A DNA stretch of 64,000 nt from Cellulomonas sp. URHD0024 (lineage in GTDB: Bacteria > Actinomycetota > Actinomycetes > Actinomycetales > Cellulomonadaceae): contig NZ_KE384505.1 in assembly GCF_000426185.1 (NCBI RefSeq), positions 603,975-667,974 on the forward strand, written 5' to 3'. The notes under the pieces are model-generated. The model did not search any database, was not told the origin of the DNA, and saw only the letters and a program-made list of their open reading frames with translations. A program made the position numbers and the translations under genes. Position 1 is the first letter of the stretch. Every line of letters begins with the position of its first letter. Shown here in pieces: positions 31,598-39,372 of the stretch.

Positions 31598-31603
31598 AGG
31601 CTA
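31598..31603 (-). promoter_or_regulatory. -10 element of a leaderless punA promoter
   Basis: TAGCCT (minus strand) lies six bases before the ATG at 31591. Confidence 0.5.
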
Positions 31604-31645
31604 GCCCGCCCACCCGGTGGCGACATGGCGGCAGAATGGATCACC

Positions 31646-33088
31646 GTGAGCACCCCGGAGCAGCAGCCCGTCAACCCTCGCGTCGTCATCGTCGGTGGCG
31701 GACCAGGTGGGTACGAGGCGGCGCTCGTCGGCCGACGACTCGGCGCGGACGTCACCGTCGTCGAGGCGGCGGGCCTCGGTGGTGCGGCCGTCCTGACCGA
31801 CGTCGTGCCCTCGAAGACCCTGATCGCGACCGCCGAGTGGATGACGATCGCCGACCGCGCCCCCGAGCTCGGGATCCGGCTGGACGGGACGGCCCTGGAC
31901 GGTGCGGCCCTCGACCTCCTGCGGCACCGCATCGACCTGGCAGCCGTCAACACCCGCGTGAAGGCGCTCGCGGCCGCGCAGTCCGCGGACATCCGCGCCC
32001 GCCTCGAGCGCGAGGGCGTGCGGATCGTCCTCGGCCGCGGTCGTCTCGACGGGCCGTCGCGGGTGCTGGTTTCCACCCCCGAGGGGGCCGACGACCTGGC
32101 GCTCGACGCGGACGTCGTCCTCGTCGCGACGGGCGCCACCCCGCGGGCGCTCCCCGAGGCCCAGCCGGACGGCGAGCGCATCCTGACGTGGACGCAGCTG
32201 TACGACCTGCCCGAGCTGCCCAAGAAGCTGATCGTCGTCGGGTCGGGTGTCACCGGCGCCGAGTTCGCCGGCGCGTACACGTCGCTCGGCGCCGAGGTCG
32301 TGCTCGTGTCCAGCCGCGACCGCGTGCTGCCCGGCGAGGACGCCGATGCCGCACAGCTGCTCGAGGACGTGTTCAAGGCCCGCGGCATGACCGTCATGTC
32401 GCAGTCGCGTGCGTCCGGTGCGGTCCGGACCGCCGACGGGGTCGAGGTCACCCTGGCCGACGGGCGCGTCGTGGAGGGGTCGCACGTCCTGTTCGCGGTC
32501 GGGTCCATCCCGACCTCGCGCGGTCTGGGTCTGGAGGAGGCGGGCGTCCGGCTGACGGCGTCCGGGCACATCGAGGTGGACAAGGTCTCGCGCACCACCG
32601 TCCGAGGCGTGTACGCGGCCGGCGACGTGACCGGTGTGCTGCCCCTCGCGTCCGTCGCCGCGACGCAGGGGCGGCTGGCGATGGCGCACGCGCTCGGTGA
32701 CGCCGTCGCGCCGCTCTCGCTGCGGGGCGTGTCGTCGAACATCTTCACGCTCCCCGAGATCGCCACGGTCGGGTTCTCGGAGGCGCACATGCAGGAGCAG
32801 GGGGTCAAGTACTCGGTCAGCATGCTGCCGCTGGCCCGCAACCCCCGCGCCAAGATGCTGGGCGTCCGCGACGGGTTCATCAAGCTCTTCGCCCACGCCG
32901 GGACGGGGACGGTCCTGGGTGCGGTCATCGTCGGCCCGCGGGCGAGCGAGTCGATCTTCCCCCTGGCCCTCGCGGTCAAGTACCGGATCACCACCGACCA
33001 GATCGCCGAGACGTCCACGGTCTACCCGTCGTACTCAGGCACGATCGCCGAGGTCGCGCGCATGCTCCACCACCGCATCGAGGACTGA
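31646..33088 (+). CDS. NAD(P)H-quinone reductase, LpdA-like flavoprotein without redox disulfide
   Basis: Protein of 480 residues of the pyridine nucleotide-disulfide reductase family, nearest to mycobacterial Rv3303c (LpdA). FAD fold VVIVGGGPGGYEAALVG, NAD(P) fold LIVVGSGVTGAEFAGAYTSL, second FAD motif GVYAAGDVTG and a C-terminal dimer domain with VYPSYSGTI. The site that holds CxxxxC in lipoamide dehydrogenase reads GAAVLTDVVPSK, with neither Cys. So it cannot act on lipoamide; quinone reduction is the known role of relatives. GTG at 31646 follows a -10-like CAGAAT; an ATG at 31625 is an alternative. Confidence 0.87.
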   Translation: MSTPEQQPVNPRVVIVGGGPGGYEAALVGRRLGADVTVVEAAGLGGAAVLTDVVPSKTLIATAEWMTIADRAPELGIRLDGTALDGAALDLLRHRIDLAAVNTRVKALAAAQSADIRARLEREGVRIVLGRGRLDGPSRVLVSTPEGADDLALDADVVLVATGATPRALPEAQPDGERILTWTQLYDLPELPKKLIVVGSGVTGAEFAGAYTSLGAEVVLVSSRDRVLPGEDADAAQLLEDVFKARGMTVMSQSRASGAVRTADGVEVTLADGRVVEGSHVLFAVGSIPTSRGLGLEEAGVRLTASGHIEVDKVSRTTVRGVYAAGDVTGVLPLASVAATQGRLAMAHALGDAVAPLSLRGVSSNIFTLPEIATVGFSEAHMQEQGVKYSVSMLPLARNPRAKMLGVRDGFIKLFAHAGTGTVLGAVIVGPRASESIFPLALAVKYRITTDQIAETSTVYPSYSGTIAEVARMLHHRIED

Positions 33089-33112
33089 CGCTCGGGCCGC
33101 TGTCCCGGTCCG

Positions 33113-33180
33113 GAGCCTCGAGAACAACGTTGTGCACGCCAACGCGTCCCATAACGTCGTTCACGTTGTTCTCGGGGCTC
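33113..33180. terminator. long imperfect inverted repeat between convergent genes
   Basis: GAGCCTCGAGAACAACGT (33113-33130) and ACGTTGTTCTCGGGGCTC (33163-33180) are complementary at 17 of 18 positions, with a 32-base centre that holds further AACG-rich segments. It sits between two genes that end toward each other, so a bidirectional terminator is the simplest reading. Confidence 0.6.
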
Positions 33181-33230
33181 CGCGCGGTCGCTAGCCTCCG
33201 GTGATGCGCCAGGTCGACGGCCGGCGCGCG

Positions 33231-35198
33231 TCAGCCGGGGGTGCGGAACCTTGCGACCAGCGGCAGATGGTCCGACTCCGTGTGGCCGGTCAGGACGTGC
33301 GCCGACTCGAACGTCACGCCCTGACCGAAGATCCAGTCGATGCGTTGCGTCGGGTCCAGGCTCGTCGACGTCTTCGCGGACGGGTCCCCGACCTCGTCGA
33401 TCGCGCTGGTCCAGCCCGCATCGGTCAGCAGGGCGATCTCGGGGGAGCCGGGTGCCGCGTTCAGGTCGCCGGCGAGGACGGCCGGAGGGGCGACCGGTTC
33501 AGCCGACGCCAGCGCGTGCAGCTGGTCGAGACGGGTCGGCGTGTTCGAGGCCCGGTGCTGCAGGTGCACGGACGTCACGCGCAACGGCACCCCGGAGGCC
33601 GTGGTCACGGTCGTCGCCAGCGCCGAGCGGTCCTGGGGGCCGGCGCCGTAGGGCAGGTCGTGGATCGCGACCTGGGTCAGGTGCGAGCGGGACAGCACCG
33701 CGTTGCCGAACTGGCGGTCCGCGGCGGGCGCGAAGTGGATCGTCATGCCGAGCCGACGGGACAGCCACGTCGCCATGTCCGCACCACCGCCGAAGATCCA
33801 GCCGCGCTCGACCTCCTGCAGGGTCACGACATCGGGGTGCTGGGCCTCGATCGTCGCCGCGATGTCTTCGAGGTCGACACCGGTCAGGGGAGAGACGCCG
33901 TAGTGCAGGTTCCAGTCGACGAGCGTGAGGGTGTCCGATCCCGCGCGTGCCGGGACGGTCGGGGTGGACAGGGCGACCAGCCCGATGGTCGCCACGACGA
34001 GCGTGGGCAGCACGAGCAGGCGCACCGAGGCCATGCTGCGCGGAAGCCGGTCGGTCGAGTACATCGTCGACGGCGTGTACGTCGCCGTCCCCACGGGCGG
34101 CGTCCGGCGGCGCAGGCCCGACAGGGCGAGGGCGAGTGCGGTTCCGACGAGGACCCAGGCGTTGTCGACAGGCAGCGGCAGGTCGTAGTCGAGCATGTAG
34201 ACCAGCAGGGGAGCGATGGTCAGGACGCCGACGACGAGCGCGGCGGCGGCGGTCCGTGACAAGCCCCGGGGCGCGGGTCGATGCGCGCTGAACGCCGCGG
34301 AGAGCACCACACCGATGCAGATCTCGAGCACGGTGATCGCGACGAGAGCCCCGACGCCGGTGAGCCAGAGCGCGCAGCCGACGCCCACGACGACCAGCAC
34401 CGCAGCGCCGACCCGCCAGCGGGCCGACCACTGGGTCGGCCGGAGCAGGAGGCCGGCGCCGACCAGGTTCCCTGCGACCACCACGATCCCCGCGGTGCGC
34501 AGCGACGAGCCCGACTGGGAGGCGGCGAACGCGGGATTGGCCACGATCGTCGCGGCGATGGCCAGGAACGGTCCGAGGGCCCAGAGCCGGCGTGGTCGGC
34601 CGGTCGGCTCGGTGTCCGCCGTGGTGAACGCCGCGAGGCCACGGGCCGTCGCCAGCAGCAGCCCGCCCACGACGACGGCGAGCACCCAGCCGGACCAGCC
34701 CGGCTGCCACAGCGCGTCCCAGGTGCCCAGGAGCAGCTGCAGGCCGATCGAGAGCCCGCAGCCGAGCACCAGCCCGACGGCCGCCTGCCGCCCGCCGGAG
34801 GGGCGTCCGGCGACGAACGCGACGGCGAGCGTGAGCACACCGACCGCCACGGCGACGGTCAGGAGGCCGACGACGTTCAGCGCGATCCCGTCGAGACCCT
34901 GGATGAGGATCCGCAGCACGGCGAGGAGCGCCGACCCGATCAGCAGCGTACGGGCGTCGGGGGTGCCCGTGGTGCGGCGTCCGATCGCGAGCACCAGCGC
35001 GACGACCAGGCCGGCTCCGGCATAGGCCCCGAACGCGGCCAGCGCCGCCTCGAACGTGCCGACCGCGAACGCCCGGTCCAGCAGCGGCCCACTGGCGCGC
35101 ACCATCTCGAGGGTCACGACCGTCAGGAGGGCGACGAGCCACACCCGGGTGGGTGTGCCGGCGTCGAGCGGGGTGCGCGCCGGCTGCTCAGTGGTCAC
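33231..35198 (-). CDS. polytopic membrane protein with C-terminal endonuclease/exonuclease/phosphatase domain
   Basis: Protein of 655 residues. The first 390 or so contain about ten to twelve membrane helices (for instance NVVGLLTVAVAVGVLTLAVAF and LGPFLAIAATIVANPAFAA). A last helix (LLVLPTLVVATIGLVALS) leads to an EEP domain: LTLVDWNLHYG, VVTLQEVERG (metal Glu), VLAGDLNAAPGSPE, RIDWIFG and SDHLPLVARF. That is the metal-dependent phosphodiesterase fold of DNase I, sphingomyelinases and inositol phosphatases. The catalytic domain probably faces out, so a lipid or extracellular substrate is more likely than chromosomal DNA. Leaderless start at GTG 35198. Confidence 0.84.
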   Translation of the reverse strand: MTTEQPARTPLDAGTPTRVWLVALLTVVTLEMVRASGPLLDRAFAVGTFEAALAAFGAYAGAGLVVALVLAIGRRTTGTPDARTLLIGSALLAVLRILIQGLDGIALNVVGLLTVAVAVGVLTLAVAFVAGRPSGGRQAAVGLVLGCGLSIGLQLLLGTWDALWQPGWSGWVLAVVVGGLLLATARGLAAFTTADTEPTGRPRRLWALGPFLAIAATIVANPAFAASQSGSSLRTAGIVVVAGNLVGAGLLLRPTQWSARWRVGAAVLVVVGVGCALWLTGVGALVAITVLEICIGVVLSAAFSAHRPAPRGLSRTAAAALVVGVLTIAPLLVYMLDYDLPLPVDNAWVLVGTALALALSGLRRRTPPVGTATYTPSTMYSTDRLPRSMASVRLLVLPTLVVATIGLVALSTPTVPARAGSDTLTLVDWNLHYGVSPLTGVDLEDIAATIEAQHPDVVTLQEVERGWIFGGGADMATWLSRRLGMTIHFAPAADRQFGNAVLSRSHLTQVAIHDLPYGAGPQDRSALATTVTTASGVPLRVTSVHLQHRASNTPTRLDQLHALASAEPVAPPAVLAGDLNAAPGSPEIALLTDAGWTSAIDEVGDPSAKTSTSLDPTQRIDWIFGQGVTFESAHVLTGHTESDHLPLVARFRTPG

Positions 35199-35205
35199 GC
35201 GCGGC

Positions 35206-35211
35206 ACAGTA
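35206..35211 (-). promoter_or_regulatory. -10 element of a leaderless promoter for the EEP membrane protein
   Basis: TACTGT (minus strand) lies seven bases before the GTG at 35198. Confidence 0.5.
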
Positions 35212-35233
35212 CCGCTGTGCCCGTCGCGCGAGC

Positions 35234-36610
35234 TCAGCTGAAGAGCGCTTGGCCGATGTAGGGGCTCTGCTCGGTGGTCACCGGCGTGCCGTCCGACCCG
35301 AGCACCAGTGACCCCTCGGGCAGTCCCGGCGGGACCGCGAAGAGGCCGGACCCCGTGTGCGTGAGGTACTCCATCAGCCCGTCCTTGCTGGACAGCGCCG
35401 TCTGCATCGGGATGTAGTGCGTCCGCGGGTCCTTGACGAAGGCCAGGAAGAAGAGCCCGGCGTCCAGCCGCCCCAGGCTGTCGTTGCCGTCCGTGAAGTT
35501 GTAGCCGCGCCGGAGCATCCGTGCACCCTTGTTCTGACTCGGGTGCGCCAGGCGGACGTGCGAGTCGAGGGGGATCAACGGCTTGCCGTCGCCTCCCTTG
35601 GCGGCGAGGTCCGGCTCCGTGAACTCGGTGCCGCCGGACAGCGGCGCGCCCGCGCCCTTCGTCCGGCCGATCAGGCCCTCCTGCTCCCCGAGCGAGGTGC
35701 GGTCCCACGTCTCGATGCGCATCCGGATGCGGCGTGCGACGAGGTAGGAGCCGCCGGCGAGCCATGCCGACGACGACGTCAGCTCCTCGGCCGGCACCCA
35801 CACGTGCTCCTCGAGGTCGGCGGTCTCCTCCGCCTTGACGTTGGCCGTGCCGTCCTTGAAGCCGAAGAGGTTGCGCGGCGTGAGCTGGGCGGTGCTCGTC
35901 GACGAGGTCCGCCCGTAGCCGAGCTGGGTCCACCGGATCGTCGCGCTGCCGAACGCGGCGCGGGACAGGTTGCGGATCGCGTGCACGGCGATCTGGGGGT
36001 CGTCGGCGCAGGCCTGCACGATGAGGTCGCCGTCGCTGCGCGCGGGGTCCAGGTCGTCGGCGGCGAAGTGCGGCAGGTCCACGAGCCCCTCGGGGAGCCG
36101 GTCGGCCAGGCCGAACCGGTCCTCGCCGGGCGTGCCGTCGGGTGAGGGCGTCCCGACGAACATCGACCGGCCGAACCCGAAGGTCAGGGTCAGGCCCGCG
36201 GGGAGCAGGTCGGCGGCCTCACCGGTGTCGTCGGGCGGAGCGTCGTAGGGACCGGACGCGGGACCGTACGGGCCGGCCGAGAGGCCCTGTGTGAGTCGCG
36301 CCGCGATCGTCGTCCACGTGCGGAGCAACGCGACGAGCTCGTCGCGGGACGTCGTCGTCAGGTCGAACGCGGCGAGGTAGAGCCGGTCCTGCGCCGGCGT
36401 GACGATGCCCGCCTGGTGGAGGCCCGTGAACGGGTACGTGCCCGGCGCGGTGGACGCGGCGACCTCGGGTGCGGTCGCGCGACCGACGCCGAACCCGGTG
36501 GCGGCGGCGAGGCCGACGGCGAGCCCGCCGCCCAGCCCGAGGAACCCCCGCCGCGAGATCCGGGAGGGTCCGGGCTGGTTGGCGGGCTCGGCGCCGCTCT
36601 CGTCCGACAC
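35234..36610 (-). CDS. efeB: Tat-exported DyP-type peroxidase / deferrochelatase EfeB
   Basis: Haem peroxidase of 458 residues. The twin-arginine signal is SRRGFLGLGGGLAVGLAAA at the N-terminus, so it leaves folded through the Tat system. The DyP motif GFKDGTAN carries the catalytic Asp, IAVHAIRNL includes a candidate proximal His, and MLRRGYNFTDG is the C-terminal haem region. EfeB oxidises Fe(II), or removes iron from haem, to supply EfeO/EfeU. Last gene of efeUOB, nine bases after efeO. GTG start at 36610. Confidence 0.94.
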   Translation of the reverse strand: MSDESGAEPANQPGPSRISRRGFLGLGGGLAVGLAAATGFGVGRATAPEVAASTAPGTYPFTGLHQAGIVTPAQDRLYLAAFDLTTTSRDELVALLRTWTTIAARLTQGLSAGPYGPASGPYDAPPDDTGEAADLLPAGLTLTFGFGRSMFVGTPSPDGTPGEDRFGLADRLPEGLVDLPHFAADDLDPARSDGDLIVQACADDPQIAVHAIRNLSRAAFGSATIRWTQLGYGRTSSTSTAQLTPRNLFGFKDGTANVKAEETADLEEHVWVPAEELTSSSAWLAGGSYLVARRIRMRIETWDRTSLGEQEGLIGRTKGAGAPLSGGTEFTEPDLAAKGGDGKPLIPLDSHVRLAHPSQNKGARMLRRGYNFTDGNDSLGRLDAGLFFLAFVKDPRTHYIPMQTALSSKDGLMEYLTHTGSGLFAVPPGLPEGSLVLGSDGTPVTTEQSPYIGQALFS

Positions 36611-36618
36611 GTGGCCCC

Positions 36619-37824
36619 TCAGCTGCTGGTGACGGTGGTGGTGAGCTGTGAGAGCGGCTCGGCGAGCGCGTCGACCGCAGCGGCGAGGGCCTTGACCTGC
36701 GCGTCCGACAGCTTGTCGTAGGAGGTGAACCCGGACTCGATCGAGCCCTGCTCCGTCAGGAGGCCCTGCAGCTCGGTGAAGCGCGCGGTCAGCTGCTCGG
36801 CCAGGTCGGGGTCCTGCGCCTGCACGACGTCGGCGAGGACCTCGTACGCGACGCGCGCGCCGTCGACGTTGGCCTGGAAGTCCCAGAGATCGGTGTGCGA
36901 CCAGATCTCCTCCTCGCCGGTGACCTTTCCGGTCGCCACCTCGTCGAGCAGCTCCTTCGCGCCGTTGGCGATCTGGAACGCCTCGAACGTGAAGTCGGGA
37001 CTGTTGACCTGGTCGGCGAGCACCTGCGTGTACTTCACGAGGTCGGCGGCGGCCGCGTCGCGCTCCTGCGGGGTCAGCGGCACGTAGGCCACCCCGCCGT
37101 TGGCGTCGGGTCCGGGCTGCCACAGGTCCTTCTCGATCAGGTGCCAGCCGCTCCAGGGGACGCCCGCCTCCACGTCCGCCTCGCGCAGGTCCAGGAGCGG
37201 GTCCAGCTCTCCGAACGACTCGGCGACGGGCTCGATGCGCTCCCAGTGGGCGCGGGTGCCGGCGTACAGATCGCGTGCGGCGCGGTCGCCACCCTTGGTG
37301 TAGGCCTCGGCGAACGCCTGCGTGCCGGCGAGGAGCTCGCCGACCTGGTCCTTCACGTACGCGACATACTGCGCCTCGGCGGCGGACAGCTGCTCGGCGG
37401 CGCTGCCCGTGGGGCCGACCGCGGCACCCGAGTCGGTCACGGTGAACGTCGAGCGGATGCCGTCGCCGACCATGCCGGGCTTGCAGGCCGTGTAGTAGGT
37501 GCCCGGCTTGACCTGGGCGACCAGGTCGCGGCTGAGGCCCGGACCGACGTTCTCGACCTCGGCGACGACCCGCAGACCGTCCTTGGCGAGGAGGTAGAAC
37601 TCCGTCACGTCGTCGCCGGCGTTGGTGACCGCGAAGGTCACCGTGCCGGACGGCGCCTGGGACGCGGAGACCGTGCAGGCGTCTGCCGTCGACGTCACCG
37701 AGATCGCGTCCGTCGAGGACGTCGCCGTCGAGCCGGGAGCGTCGTTCGAGACGCACCCCGTGGCGAAGGGCAGCACGAGGACGGCCAGGGCGCTCGCGGA
37801 CAGGACGGTACGGCGGCGGGACAT
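36619..37824 (-). CDS. efeO: iron-binding lipoprotein EfeO (cupredoxin plus M75 domain)
   Basis: Protein of 401 residues. Signal peptide with lipobox-like FATGC, so it is tethered outside the membrane. Residues about 40-135 form a cupredoxin-like domain (VTFAVTNAGDDVTEFYLLA; YYTACKPGM). The rest is the EfeM/EfeO imelysin-like M75 domain with the metal motif AHWERIEPVAESFGELDP and WSGWHLIEKDLW. It binds iron and hands it to EfeU. ATG at 37824 with GAGGAG upstream; 32 bases after efeU. Confidence 0.93.
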   Translation of the reverse strand: MSRRRTVLSASALAVLVLPFATGCVSNDAPGSTATSSTDAISVTSTADACTVSASQAPSGTVTFAVTNAGDDVTEFYLLAKDGLRVVAEVENVGPGLSRDLVAQVKPGTYYTACKPGMVGDGIRSTFTVTDSGAAVGPTGSAAEQLSAAEAQYVAYVKDQVGELLAGTQAFAEAYTKGGDRAARDLYAGTRAHWERIEPVAESFGELDPLLDLREADVEAGVPWSGWHLIEKDLWQPGPDANGGVAYVPLTPQERDAAAADLVKYTQVLADQVNSPDFTFEAFQIANGAKELLDEVATGKVTGEEEIWSHTDLWDFQANVDGARVAYEVLADVVQAQDPDLAEQLTARFTELQGLLTEQGSIESGFTSYDKLSDAQVKALAAAVDALAEPLSQLTTTVTSS

Positions 37825-37856
37825 GGGTCTCCTCTGAGACGTCGTGACGCTGAGGG

Positions 37857-38732
37857 TCAGGCGGCGGAGGCCGTGACGACGGGGGCGGCCGGCGCGGGGC
37901 GGGACGGCGCGTGACCCCAGGTGGTACGGATGAAGAAGAACAGTGTCGGGACGATGTACGCGACCCACACGACGGCCTGCAGCCAGGTGGTCTCCGGGGA
38001 GAAGTTGAAGACACCCTTGAGGACGGAGCCGTACCAGCTGGTCGGCGGGATGCCCGCGGAGACGTCGAACGCGAGGTTGTCCAGGCCCGGCAGGATCGTG
38101 GCCTCCTGCAGGTCGTGGACGCCGTAGGACAGCACACCGGCGGCGACGACGATCAGGAACAGCCCGGTCCAGGCGAAGAACGTGCGCAGGTTGAGCTTGA
38201 GCGCGCCGCGGTAGACCAGCCAGCCGAGCACGACGGCGGTGGCCAGGCCGAGGGCTGCGCCGACCAACGGTGCGGCGTTCGGCGTCGCGCCGGGCGCGTT
38301 GGCGCTGGTCGCCTGGGCGCCCGCCCAGAGGAACAGGGCCGTCTCCAGGCCCTCGCGCCCGACGGCGAGCAGCGCGACGACGAGGACGGCCTTCTGACCG
38401 CCACCGATGGCGTCGTCGAGCTTGCTGTGCAGGCCCGACTTCATGTGCCGGGCCGTCTTGGCCATCCAGAAGATCATCCAGGTGATCAGGCCGACGGCCG
38501 CGACGGACAGGAAGCCGCCGATGGCCTCCTGCGCCGTGAAGGAGAGGCGCTGCGGGCCGAACGTCAGGAGTGCACCGAATCCGAGCGAGACCAGGACGGC
38601 GATGCCGACGCCGGCCCACAGTGCGGGGAGCTGGTCGCGCCGCTCGGTCTTCACCAGGTACGCCACGAGGATGCTGACGACCAGCGCGGCTTCGAGGCCC
38701 TCGCGAAGACCGATGAGGTAGTTGGCGACCAT
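37857..38732 (-). CDS. efeU: iron permease EfeU (FTR1 family)
   Basis: Membrane protein of 291 residues with seven helices. The two iron-transport motifs are present: GLREGLEAALVV in helix 1 and VGREGLETALFLW in helix 4, each REGLE with the essential Arg and Glu. It moves ferric iron in the EfeUOB system. ATG at 38732 has GGAAG at the right distance; a GTG six bases earlier is the alternative. First gene of the operon, behind an iron-box-like palindrome. Confidence 0.95.
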   Translation of the reverse strand: MVANYLIGLREGLEAALVVSILVAYLVKTERRDQLPALWAGVGIAVLVSLGFGALLTFGPQRLSFTAQEAIGGFLSVAAVGLITWMIFWMAKTARHMKSGLHSKLDDAIGGGQKAVLVVALLAVGREGLETALFLWAGAQATSANAPGATPNAAPLVGAALGLATAVVLGWLVYRGALKLNLRTFFAWTGLFLIVVAAGVLSYGVHDLQEATILPGLDNLAFDVSAGIPPTSWYGSVLKGVFNFSPETTWLQAVVWVAYIVPTLFFFIRTTWGHAPSRPAPAAPVVTASAA

Positions 38733-38755
38733 GAGCACTTCCGTCAGGGGGACCG

Positions 38756-38774
38756 TGAGGAGAGGCTTACCTCA
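38756..38774 (-). promoter_or_regulatory. DtxR/IdeR-like iron box before efeU
   Basis: TGAGGAGAGGCTTACCTCA matches the IdeR/DtxR consensus TTAGGTTAGGCTAACCTAA at 14 of 19 positions and has TGAGG/CCTCA arms. It lies 24 bases before efeU and just past TAGTCT (38785-38790 on the minus strand), a possible -10. Iron-dependent repression is the expected result. Confidence 0.6.
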
Positions 38775-38793
38775 CTGGTCGGCGAGACTACCC

Positions 38794-38809
38794 CTAAGGG
38801 TGCCCTTAG
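38794..38809. promoter_or_regulatory. second palindrome in the efeU promoter
   Basis: CTAAGGG-TG-CCCTTAG is a perfect 7-base inverted repeat where the -35 region would be. It could be a second metal-regulator site. Confidence 0.45.
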
Positions 38810-38845
38810 TGCGACCCCGTCACCCGCCCAGCCGTGTGACTCGGC

Positions 38846-39358
38846 TCACGGGCTCACCGGCTCGACCTGGTCGGGTGCGTCGAGCCGATCGCGCAGGGAC
38901 GGCCACGCGTCCGCGAACGCGGGGAGCAAGGGCAGGGCGGCGACGTCCTCGACAGGGACCCAGCGCAGCTCGATGCTCTCGGCGTCGGTGACCGACGGTT
39001 CGACGGGAAGGAGCTCGTCGGCGACCACGGTCGTGTAGGACCAGTCCGGGTGCTGCAGGACGTGCTCGCTGCGCAGACGGACGCTCGCGCGGTCGATGCC
39101 GGCCTCCTCGGCGGCTTCCCGCAGCGCGGCGTCCGCGGCGCTCTCCTGCGGCATCCGGGCACCGCCGGGCACACCCCAGGTGCCGCCGTGGTGGCTCCAG
39201 CGCGCACGGTGCTGAAGGACGACAGCCGTCGCGCGGCCGCCGTCGTCACGCCGGACGAGCAGGAGGCCGGCGGCGCCGAACAGACCCCAGTGCCGCAGTC
39301 CGCAGCCGCACTCCACCCAGCCGTCGCCGGGCTGGCGGGGGCGGTGCGGCGGCTCCAC
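38846..39358 (-). CDS. Nudix hydrolase
   Basis: Protein of 170 residues with a complete Nudix box: GGARMPQES, then ADAALREAAEEAGI, which gives Gx5Ex7REUxEExGU. Nudix enzymes cut nucleoside diphosphates linked to another group. A short Cys-containing N-terminal segment (GWVECGCGLRHWG) comes first, as in actinobacterial homologues I have seen named only Nudix hydrolase. Start GTG at 39358, 14 bases after the carboxylase alpha stop, so the two may share a transcript. Substrate unknown. Confidence 0.87.
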   Translation of the reverse strand: MEPPHRPRQPGDGWVECGCGLRHWGLFGAAGLLLVRRDDGGRATAVVLQHRARWSHHGGTWGVPGGARMPQESAADAALREAAEEAGIDRASVRLRSEHVLQHPDWSYTTVVADELLPVEPSVTDAESIELRWVPVEDVAALPLLPAFADAWPSLRDRLDAPDQVEPVSP

Positions 39359-39372
39359 GTCGGACGAGGTGC

